From NCBI RefSeq assembly GCF_035271045.1, contig NZ_DATESC010000002.1, positions 62,001 to 126,000 on the forward strand: 64,000 nucleotides of DNA. Reading direction: 5' to 3'. How positions within the stretch are numbered: the first letter of the stretch is position 1; every line of letters starts with the position of its first letter. The stretch comes from Marinospirillum sp035271045 (GTDB lineage: Bacteria > Pseudomonadota > Gammaproteobacteria > Pseudomonadales > Halomonadaceae). Under the pieces are notes generated by a model. It did no database searches. It saw only the letters and a list, made by a program, of their open reading frames with translations, and was not told the origin of the DNA. Below are positions 35,651 to 43,393 of the stretch, one piece after another. The position numbers and the translations under genes were made by a program.

Positions 35651-37597
35651 TTGAACGATATGGCCAAAAATCTCATTCTGTGGCTGGTCATCGCAGCAGT
35701 TTTGCTGACGGTGTTTAACAGCTTTAATGTTGAAAGCACGCCAAACACTACAAACTATTCTCAGTTTGTAAATGAAGTACAGCAAAAAAGAGTTAAGAAA
35801 GTTGTTATTGATGGCTACGATATTTTTGGTGAACGCGTTGATGGCTCACGCTTCCAAACCATTCGTCCGGCTGCTGATGACCCGCGTTTAATCGATGATT
35901 TATTAAGCAACAATGTTTTGGTCGAAGGTAAGAAACCTGAAAGCCAAAGCATTTGGATGCGGTTATTGATTGCTAGCTTCCCAATCCTATTAATTATGGC
36001 CGTGTTCATGTTTTTTATGCGCCAAATGCAAGGTGGTGCTGGCGGTAAAGGTGGCCCAATGAGTTTTGGTAAATCTAAAGCTCGTTTGTTAACCCAAGAC
36101 CAAATCAAAACAACCTTTGCTGACGTTGCTGGTTGCGATGAAGCTAAAGAAGAAGTTAAAGAACTGGTCGATTTTTTACGTGATCCAGGTAAATTTCAGC
36201 GCCTAGGCGGTAAAATTCCGCGTGGTGTTTTAATGGTTGGTAGCCCAGGTACTGGTAAAACGCTACTAGCTAAAGCCGTGGCTGGTGAAGCGAAAGTACC
36301 TTTCTTTACCATTTCAGGTTCAGACTTTGTAGAAATGTTTGTTGGTGTGGGTGCTTCTCGTGTACGGGATATGTTTGAGCAAGCCAAAAAGCAATCACCC
36401 TGCATTATTTTTATCGACGAAATTGATGCGGTCGGTCGTCACCGTGGCAACGGTATGGGTGGTGGTCACGATGAACGTGAGCAAACCCTGAACCAGTTAT
36501 TAGTTGAGATGGATGGCTTTGAGCCAAATGACGGCGTTATCGTTATTGCTGCAACTAACCGGCCTGATGTACTGGATAAAGCTTTATTACGCCCAGGTCG
36601 TTTCGACCGTCAAGTTGTAGTAGCGCTGCCTGATATTCGTGGCCGTGAACAAATTCTTAAAGTGCATATGCGTAAAGTGCCTTTAGGTGATGATGTTAAT
36701 CCTTCTTTTATTGCGCGTGGCACACCGGGCTTTTCGGGTGCAGACCTTGCTAACTTGGTGAATGAAGCCGCACTTTTCTCTGCGCGTACCGGTCGCCGTT
36801 TAGTGGGTATGGAAGAGTTTGATAAAGCGAAAGATAAAATCATGATGGGTGCAGAACGCAAGTCGATGGTAATGACTGAAAAAGATAAGTCTATGACCGC
36901 TTATCACGAAGCTGGTCACGCTATTTTAGGTCGTTTGCTACCGAATCACGACCCTGTGTACAAAGTATCAATTATTCCGCGTGGTCGTGCTTTAGGTGTG
37001 ACCATGTTTTTACCTGAAGAAGACAAAGTATCTTACAGCCGCCGTTACTTACTTAGTCGCATTACTTCTGCTTATGGTGGTCGTATTGCTGAAGAAATGT
37101 TCTACGGCGCTGACGGTGTTTCTACCGGCGCTTCCAACGATATTCAGCAAGCCACAAAAATGGCGCGAAACATGGTAACTAAGTGGGGCTTATCTGATAA
37201 AGCAGGTCCAGTGCTTTACAGTGACGAAGAAGGTGATCCTTTCATGGGTCAAGGTGGTGGTGCTGCAGGTATGAATGTAAGCGCTGAAACCGCTAAGCTA
37301 CTCGATGCCGAAATTAGAAAAATTTTAGATGACTGTTACGAAGAAGCTGTGCACTTATTAGAAGAAAATCGTGATAAAATGGAATTAATGAAGAATGCAT
37401 TAATGGAATACGAAACCATTGATGCCAGTCAAATTGACGAAATAATGCAAGGTCGTAACCCTCAGCCGCCTAAAGACTGGAACAATGATGGTGAAGGTGG
37501 TCTTAAAGTGCCTGCTGATAGTGAGCAAAGCGCTGCTGAAAATGCGAAGCCTGACCTTAAAAAGCCAGCTGATCCACTGGGTGGTTCGGTTCACTAA
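35651..37597 (+). CDS. ftsH: ATP-dependent zinc metalloprotease FtsH
   Basis: 648 residues. It starts at TTG 35651 (MNDMAKNLILWLV, as in E. coli) with GAGGG upstream. TM1 about 8-25, a periplasmic loop, TM2 about 100-120 (MFFMRQMQGG), Walker A GSPGTGKT, Walker B IIFIDEIDAVG, the second region of homology, and zinc site HEAGH are seen. It degrades misfolded membrane proteins and regulators from the inner membrane. Usually folP-glmM follow; here a terminator and a plasmid-like module come next. Confidence 0.97.
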   Translation: MNDMAKNLILWLVIAAVLLTVFNSFNVESTPNTTNYSQFVNEVQQKRVKKVVIDGYDIFGERVDGSRFQTIRPAADDPRLIDDLLSNNVLVEGKKPESQSIWMRLLIASFPILLIMAVFMFFMRQMQGGAGGKGGPMSFGKSKARLLTQDQIKTTFADVAGCDEAKEEVKELVDFLRDPGKFQRLGGKIPRGVLMVGSPGTGKTLLAKAVAGEAKVPFFTISGSDFVEMFVGVGASRVRDMFEQAKKQSPCIIFIDEIDAVGRHRGNGMGGGHDEREQTLNQLLVEMDGFEPNDGVIVIAATNRPDVLDKALLRPGRFDRQVVVALPDIRGREQILKVHMRKVPLGDDVNPSFIARGTPGFSGADLANLVNEAALFSARTGRRLVGMEEFDKAKDKIMMGAERKSMVMTEKDKSMTAYHEAGHAILGRLLPNHDPVYKVSIIPRGRALGVTMFLPEEDKVSYSRRYLLSRITSAYGGRIAEEMFYGADGVSTGASNDIQQATKMARNMVTKWGLSDKAGPVLYSDEEGDPFMGQGGGAAGMNVSAETAKLLDAEIRKILDDCYEEAVHLLEENRDKMELMKNALMEYETIDASQIDEIMQGRNPQPPKDWNNDGEGGLKVPADSEQSAAENAKPDLKKPADPLGGSVH

Positions 37598-37637
37598 ATT
37601 TTACGGTTTTAATTTTTAAATTCTTGCTAAATGAACG

Positions 37638-37679
37638 AACCCCTGAACATTGGATAGTCAATTTTTCAGGGGTTTTTTA
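37638..37679 (+). terminator. Intrinsic terminator after ftsH
   Basis: AACCCCTGA and TCAGGGGTT form a GC-rich stem with a long A/T loop, followed by TTTTT. It lies about 40 bp after the ftsH stop. Confidence 0.85.
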
Positions 37680-37730
37680 TGTCTAAATTGGGTCAATAAT
37701 TTAAATGACAGCTAAAACAGCACCCAGTAT

Positions 37731-37747
37731 GAATAGCTAAGCTATTC
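37731..37747. promoter_or_regulatory. Perfect palindrome (operator candidate) upstream of rep module
   Basis: GAATAGCT-A-AGCTATTC, 8-bp arms around one base, in the gene-free 480 bp between ftsH and the replication-initiator-like gene. The size fits a dimeric repressor site. No T-run follows, so it is not a terminator. The remaining DNA at 37680-37880 shows no gene. Confidence 0.4.
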
Positions 37748-37881
37748 AATAAACAATGCAGCAGAATTTCACGCATTTGGTTAAGTTCTGCAAGAAAAAT
37801 GCTAGAATTGTTTTTTGTCAGTCGTTTTGAATGTTTTAAAGAAGCAAGCAGCGGCTAAAGTAGTCATTAAAAAGTAGGTAT

Positions 37882-38026
37882 AAAAAAAGCCCAACCTATT
37901 GAAAGGTTGGGCTTTTCCACCGGGACCTGCAAAGTTTCTCGACCGAAACAGGTTCCCTTTTCTAACACGCTTTGCCTTACAGCAAGCGTTTCACAAATGT
38001 CTGCCAGTGATACTGACTGACACCGC
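37882..38026 (-). ncRNA. Unclassified structured small RNA (about 145 nt) with own promoter and terminator
   Basis: Minus strand. A perfect -10 TATAAT (+ strand 38033-38038) gives a predicted start near 38026. Three hairpins follow: one at 37999-38022; ACGCTT..AAGCGT at 37967-37988; and GGGAACCTG/CAGGTCCC at 37922-37957. Then comes a 13-bp intrinsic terminator (37885-37916) whose seven-T tail is on the minus-strand side. No good -35 is visible. There is no match by eye to 4.5S, 6S, RNase P or Csr-type RNAs. It is divergent from, and 53 bp before, the rep-like gene, so it is antisense to any long rep leader. That resembles plasmid copy-control RNAs, but this is inference. Confidence 0.6.
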
Positions 38027-38078
38027 TTTCGCATTATAGCGAAGGTAAAGCTTAGATGCTAGCAAGGGTTGGTGTGCT

Positions 38079-39212
38079 TTGTTGAAGAATAGAATCAGTA
38101 GTCGTCGTAAAAAAACTGCCATTGCAAGGTTAGCACCACCGCAAGGGTGGCGATTAGTGCCGCGTGAACTCATTAACTGGGTAACACCCACTTGGGGCGA
38201 AAAGCAGTTAGAAATCAACCCTCTATTAGTTACTGAAGGTCGTATTGATCTGCAATCTGGCACCAAAGTTTCTAAAAAAAATCAGCAAAAAAATGCCACG
38301 GTTATTACCTATCGTGCAGCTTTAACAACTGCTCCAACTTCTGATTTAAAGCAAAAAATGCTCAGTGTTTTCGACTTGCGAGTCTTGTCTGAGCTCATTC
38401 ACATCATGCACAGCCAAGAAAAATCCCCCGACGATCTGCTTCTATTCAAAGCCTCTAAATTAATTTCTGGGCTAGGTTTAGCCTTGGCTGGCTCGTCTTA
38501 TGCGCGTGTAGAACAATCACTGGCTGATCTAGCTTCTTTTAGAGTAGAGACCTCCATCGACCACCAAGGCAGCAGTGATTACCTGCTTAACTTTGCCGAA
38601 ACGGGTCGTATCAGCATCTTATCCGGTGCAAGTAGTTTTTCTACCAACGATCATTTAGCAGAAAAACCCACTAAGCGTCACTTATTTTGGCGTGTACAAA
38701 TGGGTAATTTAATGCGCCTGCTACTGCGTTATGAAAGCTTGTTTACTTCCTACCCGCTAAGTGTTTACAAAGAAGCTGGACGCTCCCCCACGGCTCAATG
38801 GCTAACCTTCTTTTATTTTAGTCATGGACATAACGGCAGCGCGATTTATGAACATAAATTAACCACCTTGGCAGAAAAAACCAATTTACCCGCGCAAATT
38901 ACGCAACGCTTAACCGCAGCAATTGAGCGTGAATACTTGTCTAAAAGCAAAGATGCAAAAAGCGAAGATGCGTTAGATAGGCAGGGTAAAATTGAACGCG
39001 TTCAGCAAAAAAGCCTACGCCTTGCCGCGGTAAGAATTCGTAACAATCTACAAAAAATAATCAATACTGGCATTTTTAGCCGCTTAAATATCCTTAACCC
39101 CGAAAATGATGACGATCCAATGCAAGGTAAAGTCCAAGCACGGCGCTACCAAACTAAGGTCGAAATGTTTTTATCCAACCGGCTTACTGCACGAAACTGG
39201 GCACCTAGCTAG
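38079..39212 (+). CDS. TrfA/RepA-like plasmid-type replication initiator
   Basis: 377 residues from TTG 38079 with AAGGG upstream; no ATG is available near the start. A basic N-terminus (NRISSRRKKTAIARL) precedes two regions resembling the paired winged helices of TrfA-family initiators. The first (about 104-165) is VLSELIHIM..LLLFKASKLISGLGLALAGSSYARVEQSLADLASFRVET. The second (about 220-285) is LLLRYESLFTSYPLSVYKEAGRSPTAQWLTFFYFSHGHNGSAIYEHKLTTL, in line with SPTARRMFDYFSSH of TrfA. Such proteins bind iterons and recruit DnaA/DnaB. The assignment is by motif recognition, with no search. It is followed by perfect DnaA boxes. Confidence 0.6.
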   Translation: MLKNRISSRRKKTAIARLAPPQGWRLVPRELINWVTPTWGEKQLEINPLLVTEGRIDLQSGTKVSKKNQQKNATVITYRAALTTAPTSDLKQKMLSVFDLRVLSELIHIMHSQEKSPDDLLLFKASKLISGLGLALAGSSYARVEQSLADLASFRVETSIDHQGSSDYLLNFAETGRISILSGASSFSTNDHLAEKPTKRHLFWRVQMGNLMRLLLRYESLFTSYPLSVYKEAGRSPTAQWLTFFYFSHGHNGSAIYEHKLTTLAEKTNLPAQITQRLTAAIEREYLSKSKDAKSEDALDRQGKIERVQQKSLRLAAVRIRNNLQKIINTGIFSRLNILNPENDDDPMQGKVQARRYQTKVEMFLSNRLTARNWAPS

Positions 39213-39421
39213 TCATAAAATCAGTGTATTAATAAATAAAGCGCAATACTATCAGGCATAAAAAATCAAAAAAATGCCTGCGCCTAGTCACGTCTGTCAT
39301 ACCAATAAAATCACCTTTCTAGCAGTAACCTTTGCCCATTGCTGGCAATTTTTTCTTATTTTCCGCCATTCCTACTATTTTTCACAAAAATGCACTCAAA
39401 CTAAACCTTAGTAGTGCTTAG

Positions 39422-39442
39422 TTATCCACAATTTTATCCACA
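39422..39442 (+). promoter_or_regulatory. Two head-to-tail perfect DnaA boxes
   Basis: TTATCCACA at 39422-39430 and again at 39434-39442, same orientation, 12 bp start to start. Both match the strongest DnaA box sequence exactly. The only other perfect copy noticed in the window is a single one inside metY (21365), so a tandem pair is unlikely by chance. Confidence 0.75.
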
Positions 39443-39679
39443 GATTAGAGTTTTTAAATTTTTAACTGTGCTATTGAATTAATTCTTAGCGTAAAATAAT
39501 TAAGAACTGAGCCAATAAAAGCTTTAGTTGATAGAATCAAATTTAGATCCGCGTTTTTGAATTGTATGCAATGCAGAAATTTATTTAAATAACCAATAAA
39601 TACAATCACTTAGCAATATAAAATAACGGCTAAATAATGCTTAAAGGGTTTAAAGATTATTGAAGTAAAAAAGGGGTTA

Positions 39680-39701
39680 AGCAATTTAGAAGCAATTTAG
39701 A
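39680..39701 (+). repeat. Tandem 11-bp direct repeat
   Basis: AGCAATTTAGA occurs twice without a gap (39680-39690, 39691-39701). The period is one helical turn, as in iteron-type protein binding sites. A related AGCAATATA lies near 39616. Confidence 0.5.
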
Positions 39702-39854
39702 AAAAGGCTAACTTTGGACAAGCCAGCAGAAATAAGAGTAAAATAACCAACAGTTAAGAAATATAGACCTATGGTTTCACCTTTCAAAAGCACCCATCTT
39801 TTTAGTCAAGTTGGGGCTTTTTTTATTTTTATTGAACTTAAAAACAGGTGCTGT

Positions 39855-40658
39855 ATGCGTATTCTGCTTTATTCAGACTACCCAGCTTTGTTAGAAGCAT
39901 TACAAGAAGAATCTAAACGCTATTCAGGTATCGAGCTTTTTCAAGCTAACTCAGACACTGAAATTCTTACGCTACCCGATTTCCAATTTCTGCTTTTAGC
40001 ACCTTTAGCTGAAACAACAGAAGTTGGCGCGACACCTTGCACAACGAATCAATTAAACACCTGGCAACAAAAAATCAGTCATTTAGTTGAGCTATGCAGT
40101 TTAAGGCAAGCTCAATTAACCCTAATTTCTTCAGACCTTGTTTTTTCAAAACAGCAAATCGCCGTTAACGAGCAAGATATTCCTGAAAATACAACCCCAT
40201 TAGCAAAAAGCTTATTACAACTTGAAGAAACCGTTGCAGCAATGCCGCAATCCATTATTTTACGCACGCCACCTACTTTAAGCGCCTCACCTAAAGGCGG
40301 GTTAGCACAAGTATTAGCAAATTGTAAAAAACAACAAGCACCACAAACGATCAGCTATCGTGGCTTACAACCACTAGATGATCTAGCACGCATATTACTT
40401 AGTATTATTCTGCAACTGGATGCTGGTGCTAAAACTTTTGGATTGTTTCATTACGCTGGCAGTGAACCACTTAGCCAAAGCGAATTATTTGTAACCTTAA
40501 AACGCAGCCTTAACCTTGAAACTAACTTAAATAAAGAAACGGCAGATCAGCAACTTACCCTATCAACCCAACACCTGTTAGAAACTTTTGGTATTCACCC
40601 GCGAGCTTGGCGAGAAAAATTACCTGCACTGCTGGAGCAATTGAATGAAGCAAACTAA
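39855..40658 (+). CDS. RmlD-like SDR-fold protein lacking catalytic residues
   Basis: 267 residues from ATG 39855 with CAGGTG upstream; the ORF from 39771 adds a non-homologous tail. The pattern follows dTDP-4-dehydrorhamnose reductase-like sugar-nucleotide binding proteins: a Rossmann start (MRILLYSDYPALLEAL), LISSDLVFS at the place of the STDYVF strand, and AKSLLQLEE at the place of YGxSKxxGE. The Gly-rich nucleotide motif and the catalytic Tyr are missing, so it may be non-catalytic. It overlaps the acyltransferase gene by 14 nt, which ties it to envelope lipid work. Function unknown. Confidence 0.65.
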   Translation: MRILLYSDYPALLEALQEESKRYSGIELFQANSDTEILTLPDFQFLLLAPLAETTEVGATPCTTNQLNTWQQKISHLVELCSLRQAQLTLISSDLVFSKQQIAVNEQDIPENTTPLAKSLLQLEETVAAMPQSIILRTPPTLSASPKGGLAQVLANCKKQQAPQTISYRGLQPLDDLARILLSIILQLDAGAKTFGLFHYAGSEPLSQSELFVTLKRSLNLETNLNKETADQQLTLSTQHLLETFGIHPRAWREKLPALLEQLNEAN

Positions 40659-41397
40659 GCCACGTCCGTTAGGCAGTTTATTATTTTATTTTGGCTACTT
40701 TACTGCTTTATTAGTGATTGGTGTGCCTATGACGCTACTAGCCATTCCTTTTCCATTACGCCAACGTTTTACTTTGCTAAATGTTTATAACCGCTTTGTA
40801 TTATTTTGGCTAACAATCACCTGCAACATTAAATACCATTTTGAGGGGTTAGAAAATATACCCAACACCAGTCATGTCATGGTGGCAAATCATCAAAGCG
40901 AATGGGAAACCATTATTTTACATACGCTTAAACCACCTCTTTGTACGGTACTTAAACAAGAGCTGTTAAATATTCCTATTTTTGGCTGGGGATTACGCCT
41001 AATAAAACCTATTCCTTTAGATCGTAGTCAACCCGCAAAAATGCTACGTAAAGTGTTAAAAGTCGGCGGGGAACGCTTGGATGAAGGTTTGTCAGTACTT
41101 ATATTTCCAGAAGGTACTCGCGTCGCGCCAGGTTGCCGCAAGCCATTTAGTAAAAGTGCCGCAATGATTGCTTGTAAAGCCGGTGTACCGCTGCTGCCGG
41201 TTGCACATAATGCAGGCGAGCATTGGGATCCTAAAAGTTGGATAAAACTATCAGGCATTTTAACCTTACGGATTGGTAAACCCATTGCAACAGTAGGGCG
41301 TAGAGCCGATGAAGTGATTGCTGAAGCTGAAGAGTGGATTGAAAAACAACTAGCCGAAATATCTGCCGTGCCTCGCCCAGTAAAACATGAATCATAA
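40645..41397 (+). CDS. PlsC-type lysophospholipid (1-acylglycerol-3-phosphate) acyltransferase
   Basis: 250 residues. N-terminal membrane segments (about 8-35 and 50-62), then motif I as NHQSEWE (His with Glu in place of the usual Asp), IPLDRSQPAKML, the phosphate-binding motif IFPEGTRVAPG, and KAGVPLLPVAHNAGEHWDP. It should acylate lysophosphatidate to phosphatidate at the inner membrane. The second PlsC-like paralogue type with this motif is common in proteobacteria. It is convergent with fabB. Confidence 0.87.
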   Translation: MKQTKPRPLGSLLFYFGYFTALLVIGVPMTLLAIPFPLRQRFTLLNVYNRFVLFWLTITCNIKYHFEGLENIPNTSHVMVANHQSEWETIILHTLKPPLCTVLKQELLNIPIFGWGLRLIKPIPLDRSQPAKMLRKVLKVGGERLDEGLSVLIFPEGTRVAPGCRKPFSKSAAMIACKAGVPLLPVAHNAGEHWDPKSWIKLSGILTLRIGKPIATVGRRADEVIAEAEEWIEKQLAEISAVPRPVKHES

Positions 41398-41436
41398 AAA
41401 AAGCCCCAAACTTATTAGATAAGCTTGGGGCTTTGA
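41394..41436. terminator. Bidirectional terminator between plsC-like gene and fabB
   Basis: AAAAAAAGCCCCAA and TTGGGGCTTT form a long stem with inner ACTTAT/ATAAG pairing. The A-run on one side and TTT on the other mean it works best for the minus-strand fabAB transcript. Confidence 0.85.
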
Positions 41437-41454
41437 ATCAACGCTTAACTGAAT

Positions 41455-42681
41455 TTAAGCTTGCTGATAACGCTTAAAAACTAAACAAGCGTTAGTACCA
41501 CCAAAACCGAAGCTGTTCGATAACACCCTATTTAAAGTTACATTTTCACGCGCTTTACCTATAACAATATCTAAACCAGCCGCAGCTTCATCTAAATTAT
41601 CTACGTTAGCAGAAGCAGCAATAAAGTTATTTTCCATCATCAGTAATGAATAAATAGCTTCTTGTACACTGGTTGCACCTAACGAATGACCAGTTAAAGA
41701 CTTAGTAGAACTCAATGCTGGGCAATCATCACCAAACACTTCACGAATAGCTTTTAACTCTGCCATATCGCCTACGGGGGTCGATGTTCCATGCGTATTG
41801 ATATAATCAATTTTACTACCGCCTAGGCCAGCCATTGCCTGCTGCATACAACGTGCTGCACCTTCACCTGAAGGTGCAACCATGTCGTAACCATCAGAGG
41901 TTGCGCCATAGCCAACTAATTCAGCGTAGATCTTTGCACCACGCGCTTTGGCATGTTCTAACTCTTCCAACACCAACATACCGCCACCACCTGCAATAAC
42001 AAAACCATCGCGGTCAGCATCATAAGCACGCGAAGCTTTTTCTGGGGTTTCATTATAATTAGTAGAAAGTGCCCCCATAGCATCAAACAAAGAAGACATA
42101 GTCCAATGCTCTTCTTCGCCGCCACCCGCAAAAACCACATCTTGCTTACCTAGCTGAATCATTTCCATTGCATTACCAATACAATGAGCAGAAGTAGCAC
42201 AAGCTGAAGAAATAGAGTAATTCACGCCTTTAATTTTAAAAGGAGTCGCTAAACAAGCAGAAACCGTACTCCCCATAGTACGTGTTACGCGATAAGGCCC
42301 TACACGACGCAGACCTTTTTCACGCAAAATATCTGCGGCTTCAACCTGATTGGCAGACGATGCACCGCCTGACCCTGCAATAAGGCCGGTACGCACATTA
42401 GAAACTTGCTCTTCATTCAAACCAGAATCTGCAATTGCTTGCTGCATAGATAAATAAGCAAAAGCGGCAGCATCACCCATAAAACGCTTTAATTTACGGT
42501 CAATTAATTCATCTAAATTCAAATCAATACTACCTGCGACATGGCTACGAAAGCCCATATCAGCATATTCTTGTTTAAACTTAATGCCAGAACGCCCCTG
42601 ACGTAATGCATCAAGAACACTTGCTTTATCTGACCCTAAGCATGAAACAATGCCCAAGCCGGTAATGACAACTCGCTTCAT
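41455..42681 (-). CDS. fabB: 3-oxoacyl-ACP synthase I (FabB)
   Basis: 408 residues. Active-site Cys161 in SSACATSAHCIG, His residues in NTHGTSTPVGD and KSLTGHSLGATS, and the ending NSFGFGGTNACLVF give the complete KAS triad. FabB elongates unsaturated acyl-ACPs. Pairing with fabA 14 bp upstream marks the anaerobic-type unsaturated fatty acid pathway of gammaproteobacteria. GAGG precedes the ATG. Confidence 0.96.
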   Translation of the reverse strand: MKRVVITGLGIVSCLGSDKASVLDALRQGRSGIKFKQEYADMGFRSHVAGSIDLNLDELIDRKLKRFMGDAAAFAYLSMQQAIADSGLNEEQVSNVRTGLIAGSGGASSANQVEAADILREKGLRRVGPYRVTRTMGSTVSACLATPFKIKGVNYSISSACATSAHCIGNAMEMIQLGKQDVVFAGGGEEEHWTMSSLFDAMGALSTNYNETPEKASRAYDADRDGFVIAGGGGMLVLEELEHAKARGAKIYAELVGYGATSDGYDMVAPSGEGAARCMQQAMAGLGGSKIDYINTHGTSTPVGDMAELKAIREVFGDDCPALSSTKSLTGHSLGATSVQEAIYSLLMMENNFIAASANVDNLDEAAAGLDIVIGKARENVTLNRVLSNSFGFGGTNACLVFKRYQQA

Positions 42682-42695
42682 TTGTTAATCCTCTT

Positions 42696-43211
42696 TTAGA
42701 AGTTGCTAGTACTGGTAAATAAACCAACACGCAAATCTTTTGCCTCGTAAATTTTACGACCATCGACTTCCATTACACCATCAGCAATGCCCAAAACTAA
42801 CTTACGGTTCATGGTGCGTTTAATGTCAATACGGTAGGTTACAAGTTTTGCAGACGGTAATACTTGACCAGTAAATTTAACTTCACCACTTCCTAAAGCC
42901 CGCCCACGACCAGGATTACCTTGCCAACCTAAGTAAAAGCCTACCAATTGCCACATGGCATCCAAGCCTAAACAGCCAGGCATAACTGGATCCCCAGGGA
43001 AGTGACAATCAAAAAACCATAAATCAGAGGTGATATCTAATTCGGCAACAATCTGACCTTTACCGTAAGTACCACCGTTAGTGTCAATAGTAATGATACG
43101 ATTAAGCATCAACATATTAGGCATAGGCAGCTGGGCATTGCCCGGACCAAAAAGTTCGCCGCGGCCACAAGCCAAAAGTTCTTCATAGGTATAGGAGTTT
43201 TGTTGGGTCAC
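42696..43211 (-). CDS. fabA: 3-hydroxydecanoyl-ACP dehydratase/isomerase (FabA)
   Basis: 171 residues, start GTG 43211 with GGAAG upstream. Hot-dog fold with the catalytic His in FFDCHFPGDPVMPGCLGLDAMWQLVGFYLGW and Asp in the same helix. Further: GRGRALGSGEVKFTGQVLP. It introduces the double bond at the C10 stage. First gene of fabAB. No clear FabR site was identified upstream. Confidence 0.96.
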   Translation of the reverse strand: MTQQNSYTYEELLACGRGELFGPGNAQLPMPNMLMLNRIITIDTNGGTYGKGQIVAELDITSDLWFFDCHFPGDPVMPGCLGLDAMWQLVGFYLGWQGNPGRGRALGSGEVKFTGQVLPSAKLVTYRIDIKRTMNRKLVLGIADGVMEVDGRKIYEAKDLRVGLFTSTSNF

Positions 43212-43393
43212 TAGATGCTTCCGTTAATTAAGGTAATATTGATTTAAGGTTAAGTTAACTCTGTATGGTAGTTTACTGGCAAAACAAGCGGTTTGCATCT
43301 GCCAACACTTAATCTACACCGCAGCATTTAACCTGTTACAATAATAGACCATAATTTCAGATAAAATGCGGCAGCACTTATAACCTATCAACT

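Larger units (their letters stand above)
39213..39854. other. Gene-free AT-rich region with origin-like features
   Basis: About 640 bp between the rep-like gene and the next supported start. It contains two DnaA boxes (39422-39442), a long AT-rich stretch (39443-39670) with T/A runs, a tandem 11-bp repeat (39680-39701), and three CCAATAAA copies (about 39302, 39514, 39593). A CAGGCAT/ATGCCTG dyad lies at 39253-39280. The order initiator gene, DnaA boxes, AT-rich DNA and repeats is that of a theta-type plasmid origin. No strong iteron array is seen, so origin function is only a hypothesis. Confidence 0.45.

Noticed and set aside
37882..38026. Identity as 4.5S (ffs), 6S (ssrS) or RNase P RNA
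   Set aside because: No SRP GGAA-loop core, no long closing stem of 6S, and far too short for RNase P RNA.
39253..39280. CAGGCAT/ATGCCTG dyad as the terminator of the rep-like gene
   Set aside because: A 14-nt loop and no T-run after the stem on the + strand; termination is doubtful.
38079..39854. Main chromosomal origin of replication
   Set aside because: No dnaA, dnaN, gidA or parAB genes nearby, and flanking housekeeping genes converge on the site instead of diverging; left as a plasmid-type candidate only.
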